Below, in pieces: positions 1 through 8,238 of a DNA stretch of 64,000 bases. A program made the translations under genes and the position numbers. The notes under the pieces are model-generated. The model did not search any database and was not told the origin of the DNA. It saw nothing but the letters and a program-made list of their open reading frames with translations. The stretch covers positions 111,458 through 175,457 of the forward strand of contig NZ_BOOP01000029.1 of assembly GCF_016863295.1 (NCBI RefSeq). Direction: 5' to 3'. The stretch is from Planotetraspora phitsanulokensis. GTDB lineage: Bacteria; Actinomycetota; Actinomycetes; Streptosporangiales; Streptosporangiaceae. Every line of letters starts with the position of its first letter. Position 1 is the stretch's first letter.

Positions 1-239
1 ACCAGGGTGGCCGCGAGGGTGACCTTGCCCGGCTTCCACGAGACTAGGCGTACGGAGTGGACTTTCCAGGCGTGGGCGAGCTTGTCCAGCACCCGGGTGT
101 AGTCCTCCGGAGTCTGCCCATCGTGCAGGCGGATCGTGAGGCGGAACCCCAGAGCGGTGGGGCGGATCAGGCCCAGGCGCGGGGCGCGTTCGACGTCCAC
201 GCGGCGGATCTTGCGGCGTTCACCGAGGAACATCACCAC
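1..239 (-). CDS. TraB/TraSA-like FtsK/SpoIIIE DNA translocase, N-terminal part
   Basis: The start of a protein that runs off the left edge. The visible 79 or so residues begin VVMFLGERRKIRRV and continue with a region rich in R and W (RLHDGQTPEDY, LAHAWKVHSVRL, KPGKVTLAA). That pattern is known from the N-terminal region of the FtsK-like double-stranded DNA translocases of actinomycete integrative elements and plasmids (TraSA/TraB type). The ATPase domain would lie outside the window. Start choices are GTG 239, GTG 236 or ATG 233, and a G-run lies just upstream. It follows the 75-aa membrane protein by a few bases, so the two are probably cotranscribed. Family call is from memory of these modules; moderately sure. 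Confidence 0.65.
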   Translation of the reverse strand, partial: MVMFLGERRKIRRVDVERAPRLGLIRPTALGFRLTIRLHDGQTPEDYTRVLDKLAHAWKVHSVRLVSWKPGKVTLAATL

Positions 240-242
240 GGT

Positions 243-470
243 TCAGCCCCCCAGACCGGGGAAGCCGCCGAAGGTCCAGCGCCAGCGCTTACGGCGCCGA
301 GCCAGCCCGCACCCGGAGGCCACCGACCGCCAGGTGCCGTAGACGACCAGGGCGCGGAGCGGGAAGCCGACCAGCAGCCAGAACGAGCCCCGGTGCAGCT
401 TGCGCCACACCAGCAGAGTGGCCACCACAGCAGCAGCGATAACGCTGGCGCGGATCAGAAGGTCGGTCAT
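243..470 (-). CDS. Small membrane protein of an integrative-element transfer module
   Basis: Seventy-five residues with one clear hydrophobic helix at about 4-20 (IRASVIAAAVVATLLVW), a second short hydrophobic stretch at 30-45, and a basic C-terminus ending in a Gly-rich tail. It lies immediately upstream of the FtsK-like gene on the same strand, the position where actinomycete conjugative elements commonly carry a short membrane protein. It could help anchor the translocase or act in plasmid spread, but nothing in the sequence proves this. Confidence 0.55.
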   Translation of the reverse strand: MTDLLIRASVIAAAVVATLLVWRKLHRGSFWLLVGFPLRALVVYGTWRSVASGCGLARRRKRWRWTFGGFPGLGG

Positions 471-566
471 ACTGGGCTCTCCTTTCTTCCTTGTGGGCGG
501 AGTGGAGACCCCGGAGCGGCGTGAGCTGCCAGGCGATGGCCGCTCCGGGGACTACCAGGTGACAGG

Positions 567-896
567 TCAGGCAGACTTGACCTCTGCCGGGCGGATCGCC
601 TCGCAGCGAAACCCCATCCCGGACCGGTTGTTCATCTGCCAGAAGAACGTGACCAGGCCCACCGGACGGACCTGGACACCCTCGGGGATCTGCGGGAAGT
701 CGATCGAGGGGAACGTCACCACGATCACCGGGTTACGCCGGTCGTCGTTCGGCTTGGGCAGCAGCGGAATCGTGTACAGATCCCGGCCTTCGGCGTCCCT
801 CTTCACCTCACCTGTCGCGCGATCCACGATCTTCGGCTCGGGCTCGCCGGCGACCGTGAACGACAGGGCCGAGGTGTCTACCGGAATGTTGCGCAT
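567..896 (-). CDS. Conserved integrative-element protein, 109 aa, function unknown
   Basis: A soluble 109-residue protein starting MRNIPVDTS, with short charged repeats around EPEPKIVDRATGEVKRDAEG and a beta-rich middle (LYTIPLLP, NPVIVVTFPS, VRPVGLVTFFWQ). Proteins with this opening and the E-P-K-x-x-D / G-x-P-L-Y layout recur directly upstream of the tra genes in actinomycete integrative elements; their role is not established. The start faces the GntR repressor gene across a 148-bp region that holds three operator-like sites, so this leftward operon is probably repressed by that regulator. Confidence 0.6.
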   Translation of the reverse strand: MRNIPVDTSALSFTVAGEPEPKIVDRATGEVKRDAEGRDLYTIPLLPKPNDDRRNPVIVVTFPSIDFPQIPEGVQVRPVGLVTFFWQMNNRSGMGFRCEAIRPAEVKSA

Positions 897-916
897 CTCG
901 CCTCCGTTGGACGTTG

Positions 917-934
917 AATAGAACTAGCTCTATT
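917..934. promoter_or_regulatory. Operator-like palindrome 1 (GntR/KorSA-type)
   Basis: AATAGAACTAGCTCTATT is an 18-bp inverted repeat with 6-bp perfect outer arms and a CTAG centre; one base pair breaks symmetry. It lies 21 bp upstream of the leftward 109-aa gene. It is the likely binding site of the divergently encoded GntR protein (inference from position and symmetry). Confidence 0.65.
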
Positions 935-958
935 AAGCCGTACGTGAAGACGGGTGTC

Positions 959-976
959 AATAGAACCAGCTCTATT
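959..976. promoter_or_regulatory. Operator-like palindrome 2
   Basis: AATAGAACCAGCTCTATT matches site 1 at 17 of 18 bases and begins exactly 42 bp after it, which is four helical turns on the same DNA face. It sits in the middle of the divergent promoter region. Confidence 0.65.
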
Positions 977-1000
977 GTCTCCAACTATCGCGTCTTAGCA

Positions 1001-1018
1001 GATAGCGCTAGCCTTATT
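1001..1018. promoter_or_regulatory. Degenerate third operator-like site
   Basis: GATAGCGCTAGCCTTATT matches site 1 at 13 of 18 positions, including the CTAGC core and the ATT end, and starts exactly 42 bp after site 2. The exact spacing is the main reason to believe it. It lies 27 bp ahead of the repressor start and could mediate autoregulation. Confidence 0.4.
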
Positions 1019-1044
1019 GGGTACGTCAAGAGGAGGGGATCGCC

Positions 1045-1809
1045 GTGGGGATCGGGTACCGAGAGCTCGCCAGCGTTCTACGAACGGCCATAGCTGAGGG
1101 CGACTACCCGCCAGACACCACGCTGCCGAAGCAGGAGGAGATCGCCACCCGGTATGACGTCAACATCAAGACTGTCCGGCAGGCGATCCAACTCCTTGAG
1201 AGCGAAGGCCTAGTAACAGCCATCCGCCGCCGCGGAACCGTTGTCCGTAGCCGGCCTCCCATGAAGCGCCTCGGCGCCGAGCGCTACGCGAAGAGCAAGT
1301 GGAAGTTCGGACTCGTAGCCTTCGCAGCAGACCGCGAGGCATCAGGCCGAAGCTGGCAAGCGAGCGACCAGACCAACACCGTCAGAAAGGTCGAGGCTGA
1401 CGACGATGTTGCAGCCGCCTTGCAGCTCACCCCAGGAGCACCTGTCTACGAACGCGCGCGCCTGGTCAAGGATGGCGAGACACCAACGCACACGCTCACC
1501 AGCTACTACCGCCCGGAAGACGTCGAAGGTACGCCGCTCGTTGATTCCGCAGTAGGGCCAGCCGGACGGGGTGGAGGCTTCGCCGTTCTCACCCTGCAAG
1601 GGTTGGAACCCGACACCATCACCGAAAGCCTTCATGCACGCATGCCCAGCCCCGAAGAAGCCGAGCAGCTCCAACTGCCTCAGGGGGTGCCAGTCATGGT
1701 GCTCACACGCACGACTAGCACTCGCGACGGTCGGGTAGTCGAGTTCGCACGAGGGGTCAATGCCGCCTCGCATTTCGAATGGTCCTACACCTTCAAGATC
1801 CCTGACTAA
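1045..1809 (+). CDS. GntR/HutC-family repressor with UTRA domain (KorSA-like)
   Basis: A 254-residue regulator. Residues 1-70 form a winged helix (GYRELASVLRTAI, LPKQEEIATRYDV, TVRQAIQLLESEGLV, RRRGTVV), and about 90-250 form the UTRA ligand domain (typical VYERARLVKDGE, YYRPEDVEGTPL, GVPVMVLTRTT). The GTG start at 1045 follows AGAGGAGG at a normal distance. KorSA/Pra-region repressors of pSAM2-like elements belong to this family and silence transfer genes. Here the protein is divergent from a tra operon with three matching palindromes between them, so control of element transfer, and possibly of its own gene, is the likely job. Confidence 0.8.
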   Translation: MGIGYRELASVLRTAIAEGDYPPDTTLPKQEEIATRYDVNIKTVRQAIQLLESEGLVTAIRRRGTVVRSRPPMKRLGAERYAKSKWKFGLVAFAADREASGRSWQASDQTNTVRKVEADDDVAAALQLTPGAPVYERARLVKDGETPTHTLTSYYRPEDVEGTPLVDSAVGPAGRGGGFAVLTLQGLEPDTITESLHARMPSPEEAEQLQLPQGVPVMVLTRTTSTRDGRVVEFARGVNAASHFEWSYTFKIPD

Positions 1810-1831
1810 GGGATCAGCTTCGGGAGCTGTG

Positions 1832-2485
1832 ATGTCTGCTGTGATCCCCGACGACCTCAGGACAGACGTGGCAACCCTCTGGGACTACCACGACATGCAC
1901 CACGAACCGCGGCCATGCGATGTAGGGGTCGGACTTGGCAGTCATGACCTCGGAGTCGCCACCTTCACCGCTGAGCTATTCCAGAAGGACATGTTCCCCC
2001 TCGTCGTGTTCAGCGGCGCTAACGCTCCTACGACCGTCGAGCGGTTTCCGCGGGGCGAGGCTGTTCACTACCGCGAGCATGCCATCGCACTGGGCGTCCC
2101 CTCAGAGGCGATACTGATCGAACCACGCGCAACCAACACTGGAGAAAACATCCAGTTCACGCGGCGACGCTTGGATGACGAAGGCATACACCCGTCGTTG
2201 GTCATGCTGATTTCCCGGCCCTACCAGCAGCGACGTGCCTACGCGACGTGCCGGAAGTTCTGGCCCGAGGTCGAGGTCATCTGCGCATCCCGACCGCTGC
2301 CGCTCGACGAGTACGTGCAAGACATCGGCGATGCCGACCGGGTAATCAACATGATCGTTGGTGACACCCAGCGAATCCTTGAGTACCCGAAGCGTGGCTT
2401 CGCCATCCCGCAGAAGATGCCCATGGACGTCGAGATTGCTTACAAGAGGCTTGTCGCGGCCGGCTACACCACCAGGCTGATCTAA
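1832..2485 (+). CDS. YdcF/DUF218 family protein
   Basis: A 217-residue cytosolic protein without a signal peptide. Visible DUF218 features are a first strand with an acidic/Gly turn (CDVGVGLGSHDLGVA), FPLVVFSGAN, an EA-VHYREHAIALGVP segment with the family's typical spacing, RATNTGENIQFTRRRL (the conserved T-x-E-N), and VMLISRPYQQRRAY. The start chosen is ATG 1832, preceded by GGGAG; an upstream in-frame ATG at 1760 overlaps the GntR gene and is unlikely. Soluble YdcF-like proteins are common in actinomycete integrative elements next to GntR regulators; their reaction is not known. Confidence 0.7.
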   Translation: MSAVIPDDLRTDVATLWDYHDMHHEPRPCDVGVGLGSHDLGVATFTAELFQKDMFPLVVFSGANAPTTVERFPRGEAVHYREHAIALGVPSEAILIEPRATNTGENIQFTRRRLDDEGIHPSLVMLISRPYQQRRAYATCRKFWPEVEVICASRPLPLDEYVQDIGDADRVINMIVGDTQRILEYPKRGFAIPQKMPMDVEIAYKRLVAAGYTTRLI

Positions 2486-2671
2486 CCGCGATCACCGCGT
2501 GCCCAGGACGATGACTGCAGGCAGTACGACGGCGTGCACCTTGTCTAGCTTGCTGTGATCAGGATGGTTCGCCGGATTTAGGTTCGTGCCGGTGCCAAGG
2601 CAATTCGCCTCCCGTAGGGAGCCTGATCGCGTAAGTTGTGGCATCTCGAAGATCTGTGCGAAGGAGTGGCA

Positions 2672-3268
2672 GTGGGCCGGAATCCTCAGATAGCGGCGCT
2701 CGCGCAGGTCCTGCCGGCGTCGCAGGGCGTGGATGAGCGGATCGACTGGAGTGAGGTCGAGGAGATCTGGGGGACCCGGTTTCCGGCCGACTATGTCGCC
2801 TTCATGGAGGTGTACGGGGCAGGGCAGATCAGCGGGGAAGTCAGGATATTGCTGCCGGTTCCGCGGCCCGACGCATATTCGGACGGGACCGGCCTGCGGC
2901 AGGAGACATTGAACGCCCGCGGCAGCTGGGAGATGCGCGGTGGCAGTGGCAGAGCGGCCCTCGACGTGGATCCCGACGCCATCCTGGCCTGGGGCGTTAC
3001 CACCGGCGCGGACATCTACTGCTGGCTGACCGCAAGCGACGATCCCGACCGATGGCCCGTCCTCGTATACGGGCGGCACACGAATCCCACCCTTCAAGTC
3101 CACCCGTTCGGGATGGCGCAGTTCCTGCGCAGACTGCTCACCGACGACGAGTTCCAGGAAGAGACGATCAGTGTCGTCCTTCCGGGAGAACCCTCCTTCG
3201 TCAACTGGCGGGAGGAGAAACGGCGGTGGGACGCGGGCCTAGACCCCTCAACAGGGGAGCCCTGGTAA
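2672..3268 (+). CDS. SMI1/KNR4 (SUKH) domain protein
   Basis: A 198-residue protein with the SUKH pattern: WSEVEEIWGTRFPADYVAFMEVYGAGQISGEVRILLP near the N-terminus (helix, FPADY turn, the YG-x-G strand), then EMRG, LAWGVTTGADIYCWLT and a C-terminal DDEFQEE helix. SUKH proteins are often immunity proteins against contact-dependent or polymorphic toxins, but many have no toxin partner. None is visible here. GTG 2672 is chosen because AAGGAG lies 8 bases upstream; an upstream ATG at 2636 has no site. Confidence 0.75.
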   Translation: MGRNPQIAALAQVLPASQGVDERIDWSEVEEIWGTRFPADYVAFMEVYGAGQISGEVRILLPVPRPDAYSDGTGLRQETLNARGSWEMRGGSGRAALDVDPDAILAWGVTTGADIYCWLTASDDPDRWPVLVYGRHTNPTLQVHPFGMAQFLRRLLTDDEFQEETISVVLPGEPSFVNWREEKRRWDAGLDPSTGEPW

Positions 3269-4519
3269 CGGCGGCGGAAGTCGAGGCACTTAGCTCGTTC
3301 TGATGTCCCGGCCCACCCCCTCCAGAGGACCGGGACCGGTCCATATTCGCCCTATCGCGGGAGCTGTGCAGGACAACCCCGTCCTGTGACGCCAGCCAGC
3401 ACGTTACGCCGAGTGGCGACCCCTTCATGGGGGAGCTGTTACGACTTTCCATCCGTGGTCAAGCCGCCTTCGGCGGCAAGCACCCGCGCAGGCGCGCTGT
3501 GAGAGGTCCGATGGGGCCTATCCAGGATGCCGATCGTGCATCACGCGTACGGGGCTCCCGCCTGCCGCCTCGTACTCCCACCAGTTCGGCTGCCGCCTCA
3601 GGCGCCCTCTCGTCACCGTTTGTCGGGATGAAACGAGCGTAGCCCCGGTTGTGGGTCCGATCATTTGGTTTTTGAGGCATGTCGCGACGGGAGACCGCAG
3701 CAGGGAGAGGGAGAGAGGAAGGAGCACCGCGGGGAAGACCTGGCGATCGATGCGAGAGGCGGTCCGAGATGGAACGGACGCACCGGAAGAGGAATCGGCG
3801 ATGTGGCTGGGTGCTTGAGTTGCCTTGCGGGGATACCGCGGAGGGGTCGAGTAGGGGGAAGCACAGCGCAGCCCAGGTTGCCATCACGGCCTGCACTCAC
3901 GAGAGCACACGGGCGAAGAGTCAATCCGTTGCACCGCGCGCCCGCCCGCCGGCGGGCTGCGGCTCTTCGGCCGGTCCCGCCGTTGGCGGCGCGCACCACG
4001 CCGACAAGCGCCGTGGGCGTCAGATGGCGGCATTGCGGCTGGTCCAGATGGGGATCTCTCCCAATTGGTGATTGGTCATGGCCATGAGCAGGCATGAGCC
4101 GAATAGACCCGGAAATCAGAGGACGCCACGGGCGAGGAGAGAGAAGGAAGTTAAGAAGGCGGTGAGGGGAAGAGCATTGGGGCGCTGCCCCAAACCCCGG
4201 CCAACTTCGGAGATGGGGGGACCCGCGCAAGGGTGCAGGTGGTGGTGTGGGTTCATCTCCTCGCCGGCCCCACAAGGGGTGCCAGACCAGCCACCCACGG
4301 TCAAGCCGTCCTGTGCTCGTAGGGCAACCAGCGCGCGAGGAAGGTCACCGGGAGGATGGAACACGCGAAGGACGGCCTGACCCCGGGCGCCCGGCCAGGC
4401 ATGGCTATGCCCGCCGACGAGGAGATGAACCACCTCTAGAAAGCCGTCAGGCGAGATGCTTCATCAATGCGGAAGTGCTTTTAGCCGCCATTAAGAGGGG
4501 TTTTGGTTCGCCGAAAATC
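3269..4519. other. 1.25-kb stretch without a recognisable gene
   Basis: Open frames exist on both strands here but all read as low-complexity Arg/Gly/Pro/Ser-rich translations without domains or credible ribosome sites. Noted structures are a C/G-rich inverted repeat around 3948 (CCCGCCGGCGGG) and a run of short G-clusters from 4190 to 4270. It may be decayed mobile-element DNA. Confidence 0.4.
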
Positions 4520-4541
4520 TATGTCACAACTCCGTGACATA
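4520..4541. promoter_or_regulatory. Palindrome over the kinase start: 8-bp arms, 6-bp spacer
   Basis: TATGTCAC-AACTCC-GTGACATA is a perfect inverted repeat ending at the first possible start codon (ATG 4541). A -10-like TATCCT (4547-4552) lies six bases before the in-frame ATG at 4559. This suggests leaderless transcription from just inside the palindrome, with the repeat acting as an upstream operator. Confidence 0.5.
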
Positions 4542-5380
4542 TGCCGTATCCTCTCTACATGTCAGTAGACGGACCGCGTTTACCGCATGCCGAGGTGCAA
4601 GCTTGTCTCGGAAGCCAGGCGACCTTCTTAGGCGGAGGCACGTTCGGCGATACATGGCGTTGTGGTAGCGAGGCAGTGAAAGTGTTGTGTGGAGCTGCTT
4701 CCGATCCGAGCCAGATTCAACGCGAGATCAACGGGCTGACAAGGGTCAAGCACCCGAACGTGGTCGAGCTTTATGAAGTCAGAATGCTTTCAATTGGTGG
4801 CGACTCTTATCCTGCAATGATATTTGAGTATATCGCTGGTGGCGATGTACTTGAGCGTCTACTGCAGGATCAGTGGCCCTCGACGGACGAAGCGGAAGAC
4901 TTCTTGCGCAATCTCCTGGAGGGAATAAACGCACTCCATGAGACATCTACGATTCATCGGGACATTAAGCCTGCAAACATTGCTCTTCGTAACGGTCGAT
5001 GGAACGATCCAGTAATTCTCGACCTTGGCCTCTCAAAACAGCTCGACGCGCGGACGATCACAGTGTATCCGAATCTTATCGGAACCCCTTTGTATATGGC
5101 ACCAGAGCAACTCCGCGGCGAGCGGGCAGTAAAAGCTAGCGACCTATGGGCGGTTGGGCTTGTAACGGCGCAACTTCTCCTACGCGAGCACCCTTTTTAT
5201 AAGACGGGTGAAAATATAAGCGCGCAGGAATATCTCGATCGTCTTAGAATCGGCCCGCCGTCCTTTCCGCCAAATCTCAAGCAATCAACGTCGGCGGCAC
5301 TGAAGCGACTTCTCTCCTATGTCGCATATTCGCGAGGAAGTGCACGTAGCAACCTGAGACGCCTCTCGGAAGGAAGGTAG
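4541..5380 (+). CDS. Small soluble eukaryotic-type Ser/Thr protein kinase
   Basis: A 279-residue kinase domain with almost nothing else: Gly-rich loop GGGTFG (31-36), ATP lysine K47, helix-C glutamate near E62, catalytic HRD at 139-141 with N146, DLG (161-163) in place of DFG, GTPLYMAPEQL activation segment, and DLWAVG (201-206). All catalytic residues are present, so it should be active. There is no transmembrane helix or PASTA/sensor domain, unlike housekeeping PknB-type kinases. No ribosome site precedes ATG 4541; leaderless start at ATG 4559 is the alternative. The gene ends 10 bp before the next gene on the same strand, so the two form an operon. Codon use is AT-richer than the flanks, suggesting transfer. 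Confidence 0.85.
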   Translation: MPYPLYMSVDGPRLPHAEVQACLGSQATFLGGGTFGDTWRCGSEAVKVLCGAASDPSQIQREINGLTRVKHPNVVELYEVRMLSIGGDSYPAMIFEYIAGGDVLERLLQDQWPSTDEAEDFLRNLLEGINALHETSTIHRDIKPANIALRNGRWNDPVILDLGLSKQLDARTITVYPNLIGTPLYMAPEQLRGERAVKASDLWAVGLVTAQLLLREHPFYKTGENISAQEYLDRLRIGPPSFPPNLKQSTSAALKRLLSYVAYSRGSARSNLRRLSEGR

Positions 5381-5389
5381 TAGCTGCCG

Positions 5390-6817
5390 ATGACGGACGA
5401 TCACGAGGACTGGCTGCAGCCACTCTGGGACGATGACGATGAAAGCGACGACAGTTCGGAAGTCTTAGCCGACAATGGCGTGAGCGAAGTAGTCAAGATT
5501 CAAACGCCGGACGGCATCGATTTTCTAATTGTTAAAGGTGGAGACTCGGGCGCCATTGTCCACGCGCCGCCGGCCGGCTCCACGACAAGCCCAGGACTCG
5601 CTGGTCAAATACCGAACCGTGACGAGGCACTGAGCAGTGGCCGGCCGCTATTTCTGTTCACGGCCGGTCAGCGCAATCATGTCCAAGGGAATGAGGTGCT
5701 CAGTCGGCTTTATGCCGAGCATGGCGATCATCTTAGCGTGGGTGTGATAGCCAGCATTCCTCGACACAATGCAAAAAAGATCCACGACACATTCAACTGC
5801 GACGTGGCAGCAGTAAGAATCGCGGATCCGGAAGGATTTAAGTCAGATAGAGGTAGTCTCATTCTCGCAAGTGAGAACGCGGATGACTACAACAATGAAG
5901 AGACAGGAAAGGCGGCCGAGAAGGAGGCAAAGCGACTTCGTGAAAGGGCGCCCTATCTCGACCGAGTAGGCGACGATGATTACATTGCGCAGGTCCTCGA
6001 TGCTCAACGTGCTGCGGGAGCAAACCTCTTGCTCACGTCGGGACGCGCTTTGCATGCGGCAGACCTTCGCAAGACGCTCGACGGTGCTGTTGACGAGGGA
6101 AACACGGCCCTTGAGTTGCTTAGAGACGGTGAACGGCTCGCCCTCAATCTCACAATTCCGTTCGAATGCATGATAAACGGCAACTATCTGGAGGTACTTC
6201 TTAACGAGCTAGTCGAGCAGGATCAGTTTGATATCTGGTACGTTCGAGTGCAGTGGAGGAGATCTACTGATAGCGCTCAGCCTATAGATTCAGAGCTGAT
6301 AAAAGGCTACAAGGAGCTCTGTAACTTATCTCAGGATGAGGAGCGATTGCTCATCCTGCCGCAGACCGGCCTGACCGGATGGTATTTGATGGCTCACGGT
6401 GCAGCCGGTTTTGGTACTGGGACATCCGGAACGGGGCAAGGCTTTTGGGAGCATCGTCCGGTTAGGCGGAGAAAAGGCGCAACAAATGCGGAGCGCCTCT
6501 TCGAGTCTTCCCTCCTGCACTCGGTGGAGTACTCTACCCATCAACTGTTGGAGACAGAGCCGGATTATAGGGCTTGCGAATGCCGCTGGTGCGACGCACT
6601 TTCCGCATCAGGCGTCTTCAATCAGTCAATCGCAGAGTGGCATGGCGTATACAACCAGGGGATACTTGCGGCTACCATTTCGAGGGATAGTCGCGCAGGC
6701 GGATATGCCGGCAGCGTCAGGCGGATTGTGAAGGCAGCGCAGGAGTTCGCCGATGGGAAAGCACTAGCGGGGCGGGAGGAGCCGAAACACATCCCTGTCT
6801 GGCGTCAGCATCTATAG
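5390..6817 (+). CDS. Unrecognised 475-aa partner of the kinase, possible TIM-barrel with CxCxxC..H site
   Basis: I do not recognise this family. The N-terminal 30 residues are very acidic (DDDDESDDSSE). From about residue 80 short hydrophobic strands alternate with helices (PLFLFTAG, LSVGVIAS, VAAVRIAD, ANLLLTSGRAL, LALNLTIPF, FDIWYVRVQW, RLLILPQTGLTGWYLMAHG), a layout compatible with a TIM barrel, followed by a Gly/Thr-rich loop (FGTGTSGTGQGF). C396-x-C398-xx-C401 and H418 resemble the zinc site of tRNA-guanine transglycosylases, although the C-to-H gap is shorter than usual. It starts 10 bp after the kinase, so it may be that kinase's substrate or effector. Function is unknown; the TGT comparison is tentative. 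Confidence 0.6.
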   Translation: MTDDHEDWLQPLWDDDDESDDSSEVLADNGVSEVVKIQTPDGIDFLIVKGGDSGAIVHAPPAGSTTSPGLAGQIPNRDEALSSGRPLFLFTAGQRNHVQGNEVLSRLYAEHGDHLSVGVIASIPRHNAKKIHDTFNCDVAAVRIADPEGFKSDRGSLILASENADDYNNEETGKAAEKEAKRLRERAPYLDRVGDDDYIAQVLDAQRAAGANLLLTSGRALHAADLRKTLDGAVDEGNTALELLRDGERLALNLTIPFECMINGNYLEVLLNELVEQDQFDIWYVRVQWRRSTDSAQPIDSELIKGYKELCNLSQDEERLLILPQTGLTGWYLMAHGAAGFGTGTSGTGQGFWEHRPVRRRKGATNAERLFESSLLHSVEYSTHQLLETEPDYRACECRWCDALSASGVFNQSIAEWHGVYNQGILAATISRDSRAGGYAGSVRRIVKAAQEFADGKALAGREEPKHIPVWRQHL

Positions 6818-7580
6818 AGGAAGTAAGGAATCGACCGAAGACGGGATACACGCCTCCAGTGTTTGAGCCCTGCAAATACAGATTAAACACCCGCTCGACC
6901 AATGTCTCCCGATGGATAGATGAGATACGTCCTCTGCGAGGTGCATGAGACTCAATGTTCAGGCTTCCATCACTGACCAGGCCAGCCAGCCCAACTTCTG
7001 AGTTCTCAAAGAGATGCTTGTAGGCTATAGCGCTACTGAGCTTCCCATTGCTGAGAACTACCCAGGCATGGTCGGCTCCAGCGCCGTGACGACGGGCTTG
7101 CCCAAGCGCTGATTTCCAATCTCGAACTTTGACCTCGACAGTGGCCAATTGGCTTGCCACTGAGGTGAATCGATGTAGCGCGCGCCATTTGCCTCGTCCT
7201 CGTCGCTCGATATGACCTAGCCCCTGGAGTCGAGGAAGGATTACGGAGGAGAGGTAGCCGGGCGATACGCCAGCCGTGACTGCTATGTCCGCGGGCGAAA
7301 GATGCCCATGTCCCGAGCTACGGTGAAACTCTTGTGAGAGGCTTAGTAGTGCGGCGACATCGGCGGCGTCAACCACTGGAGCAAGGCCATTAGTAAGTCT
7401 TTCGTTTAGCGCTCGCTCGTTGAACGCAACAAATACCAGGTCGGGGACTCCCGACATTGACTGGACTTCATAAAAGACCGAAACGGGCAAGCGTGTGCTT
7501 GCCAGTCGCCACGCATGCTGGGCCACATAGGCGTACATGTCGGCTTCATACCGGAATGCGAAGTTTGGCATATCGGTCAT
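6717..7580 (-). CDS. PD-(D/E)XK nuclease-like protein with inserted helix-turn-helix
   Basis: A 287-residue protein. E38 and D47 (YEVQ..GVPDLVFVAF) and E149-V-K151 (TVEVKVRDWKSALGQARRH) form a PD-(D/E)XK core with the Q-A helix usual after the catalytic lysine. Between them, about 75-140, is a winged-helix-like segment (LSPADIAVTAGVSPGYLSSVILPRLQGLGHIERRGRGKW) that would bind DNA. The gene is convergent with the kinase operon and its last 101 bp overlap that operon's second gene, so expression may be mutually antagonistic. ATG 7571 with AGGAA ahead is an alternative start. It may be a nuclease or a DNA-binding regulator that has kept the fold. Confidence 0.65.
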   Translation of the reverse strand: MTDMPNFAFRYEADMYAYVAQHAWRLASTRLPVSVFYEVQSMSGVPDLVFVAFNERALNERLTNGLAPVVDAADVAALLSLSQEFHRSSGHGHLSPADIAVTAGVSPGYLSSVILPRLQGLGHIERRGRGKWRALHRFTSVASQLATVEVKVRDWKSALGQARRHGAGADHAWVVLSNGKLSSAIAYKHLFENSEVGLAGLVSDGSLNIESHAPRRGRISSIHRETLVERVFNLYLQGSNTGGVYPVFGRFLTSSIDADARQGCVSAPPAPLVLSHRRTPALPSQSA

Positions 7581-8238
7581 TTCCTGACCCTACCCATAAT
7601 CACCGGAAGATCAACCCCGTGGGATGCCTTCAGATTGCTAACGGTGTTGAATCAATTACATTAAGCGACTCTAGCTGTCGCAAGGGTGCGTGTTCGGGTA
7701 CGGGTTAGGGTCCCAGGTGTGGTCTTGGGTAGCCGCACGGAGCGCTTAGCAGCCGGCTAAAGGCGCGGAATCCCTGCCAGAAACCTTCGCATCGTTCGAG
7801 ATGGCCAGCCTTGAGGTGTGGATTAGGCAGCTTCTCCGCCTGACCGGGGGCATGCCCGAGCACGCCTCTCCTGCTGACGCCCTCATACTGGGTCGAGGCA
7901 GTGAACTCGACGTCGTCACCAGGCAGAGTTCGCTGAAGCTCGGTCTCGAGGACCTGGCGACAGGGTTGAGTGGCCAACTGAGTGACAACCACTGTGAGCT
8001 TGCTCCGCTTTGGCGGACACCGTTGGTGTGGTGGTCAGGCGGCCTAGGTGGCTTCGTAGGCGGCGGGGCTGAGCAGCAGAACCGCGCATCATGCAATCAC
8101 GTCGAATTGGCTTCGCGTCGAAGGGGCTGGGCGCGTCGCCCACGTGTAGGACGCCATGGTGGAGACGTTGCCAAGGGTCACAGGTCATCTGTAGGCAACT
8201 TGCTGTGACGCGCACTGTGGTCGGAACGATTCTTAGGC
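7581..8238. other. Intergenic stretch with no supported gene
   Basis: An AT-richer first 80 bases probably carry the leftward promoter of the PD-(D/E)XK gene. The rest (7700-8230) has open frames on both strands with no family resemblance and no convincing ribosome site. Confidence 0.35.

Noticed and set aside
3661..4275. Long open frames on both strands in the 3.3-4.5 kb gap
   Set aside because: Translations are Arg/Pro/Ser-rich, with no domain, no ribosome site and no coding-like codon pattern; typical of spurious frames in GC-rich DNA.
5390..6817. Calling the kinase partner a DpdA-type DNA-modifying transglycosylase
   Set aside because: Only the CxCxxC...H pattern and a barrel-like layout suggest it, the C-to-H spacing is short, and no other dpd genes are nearby.
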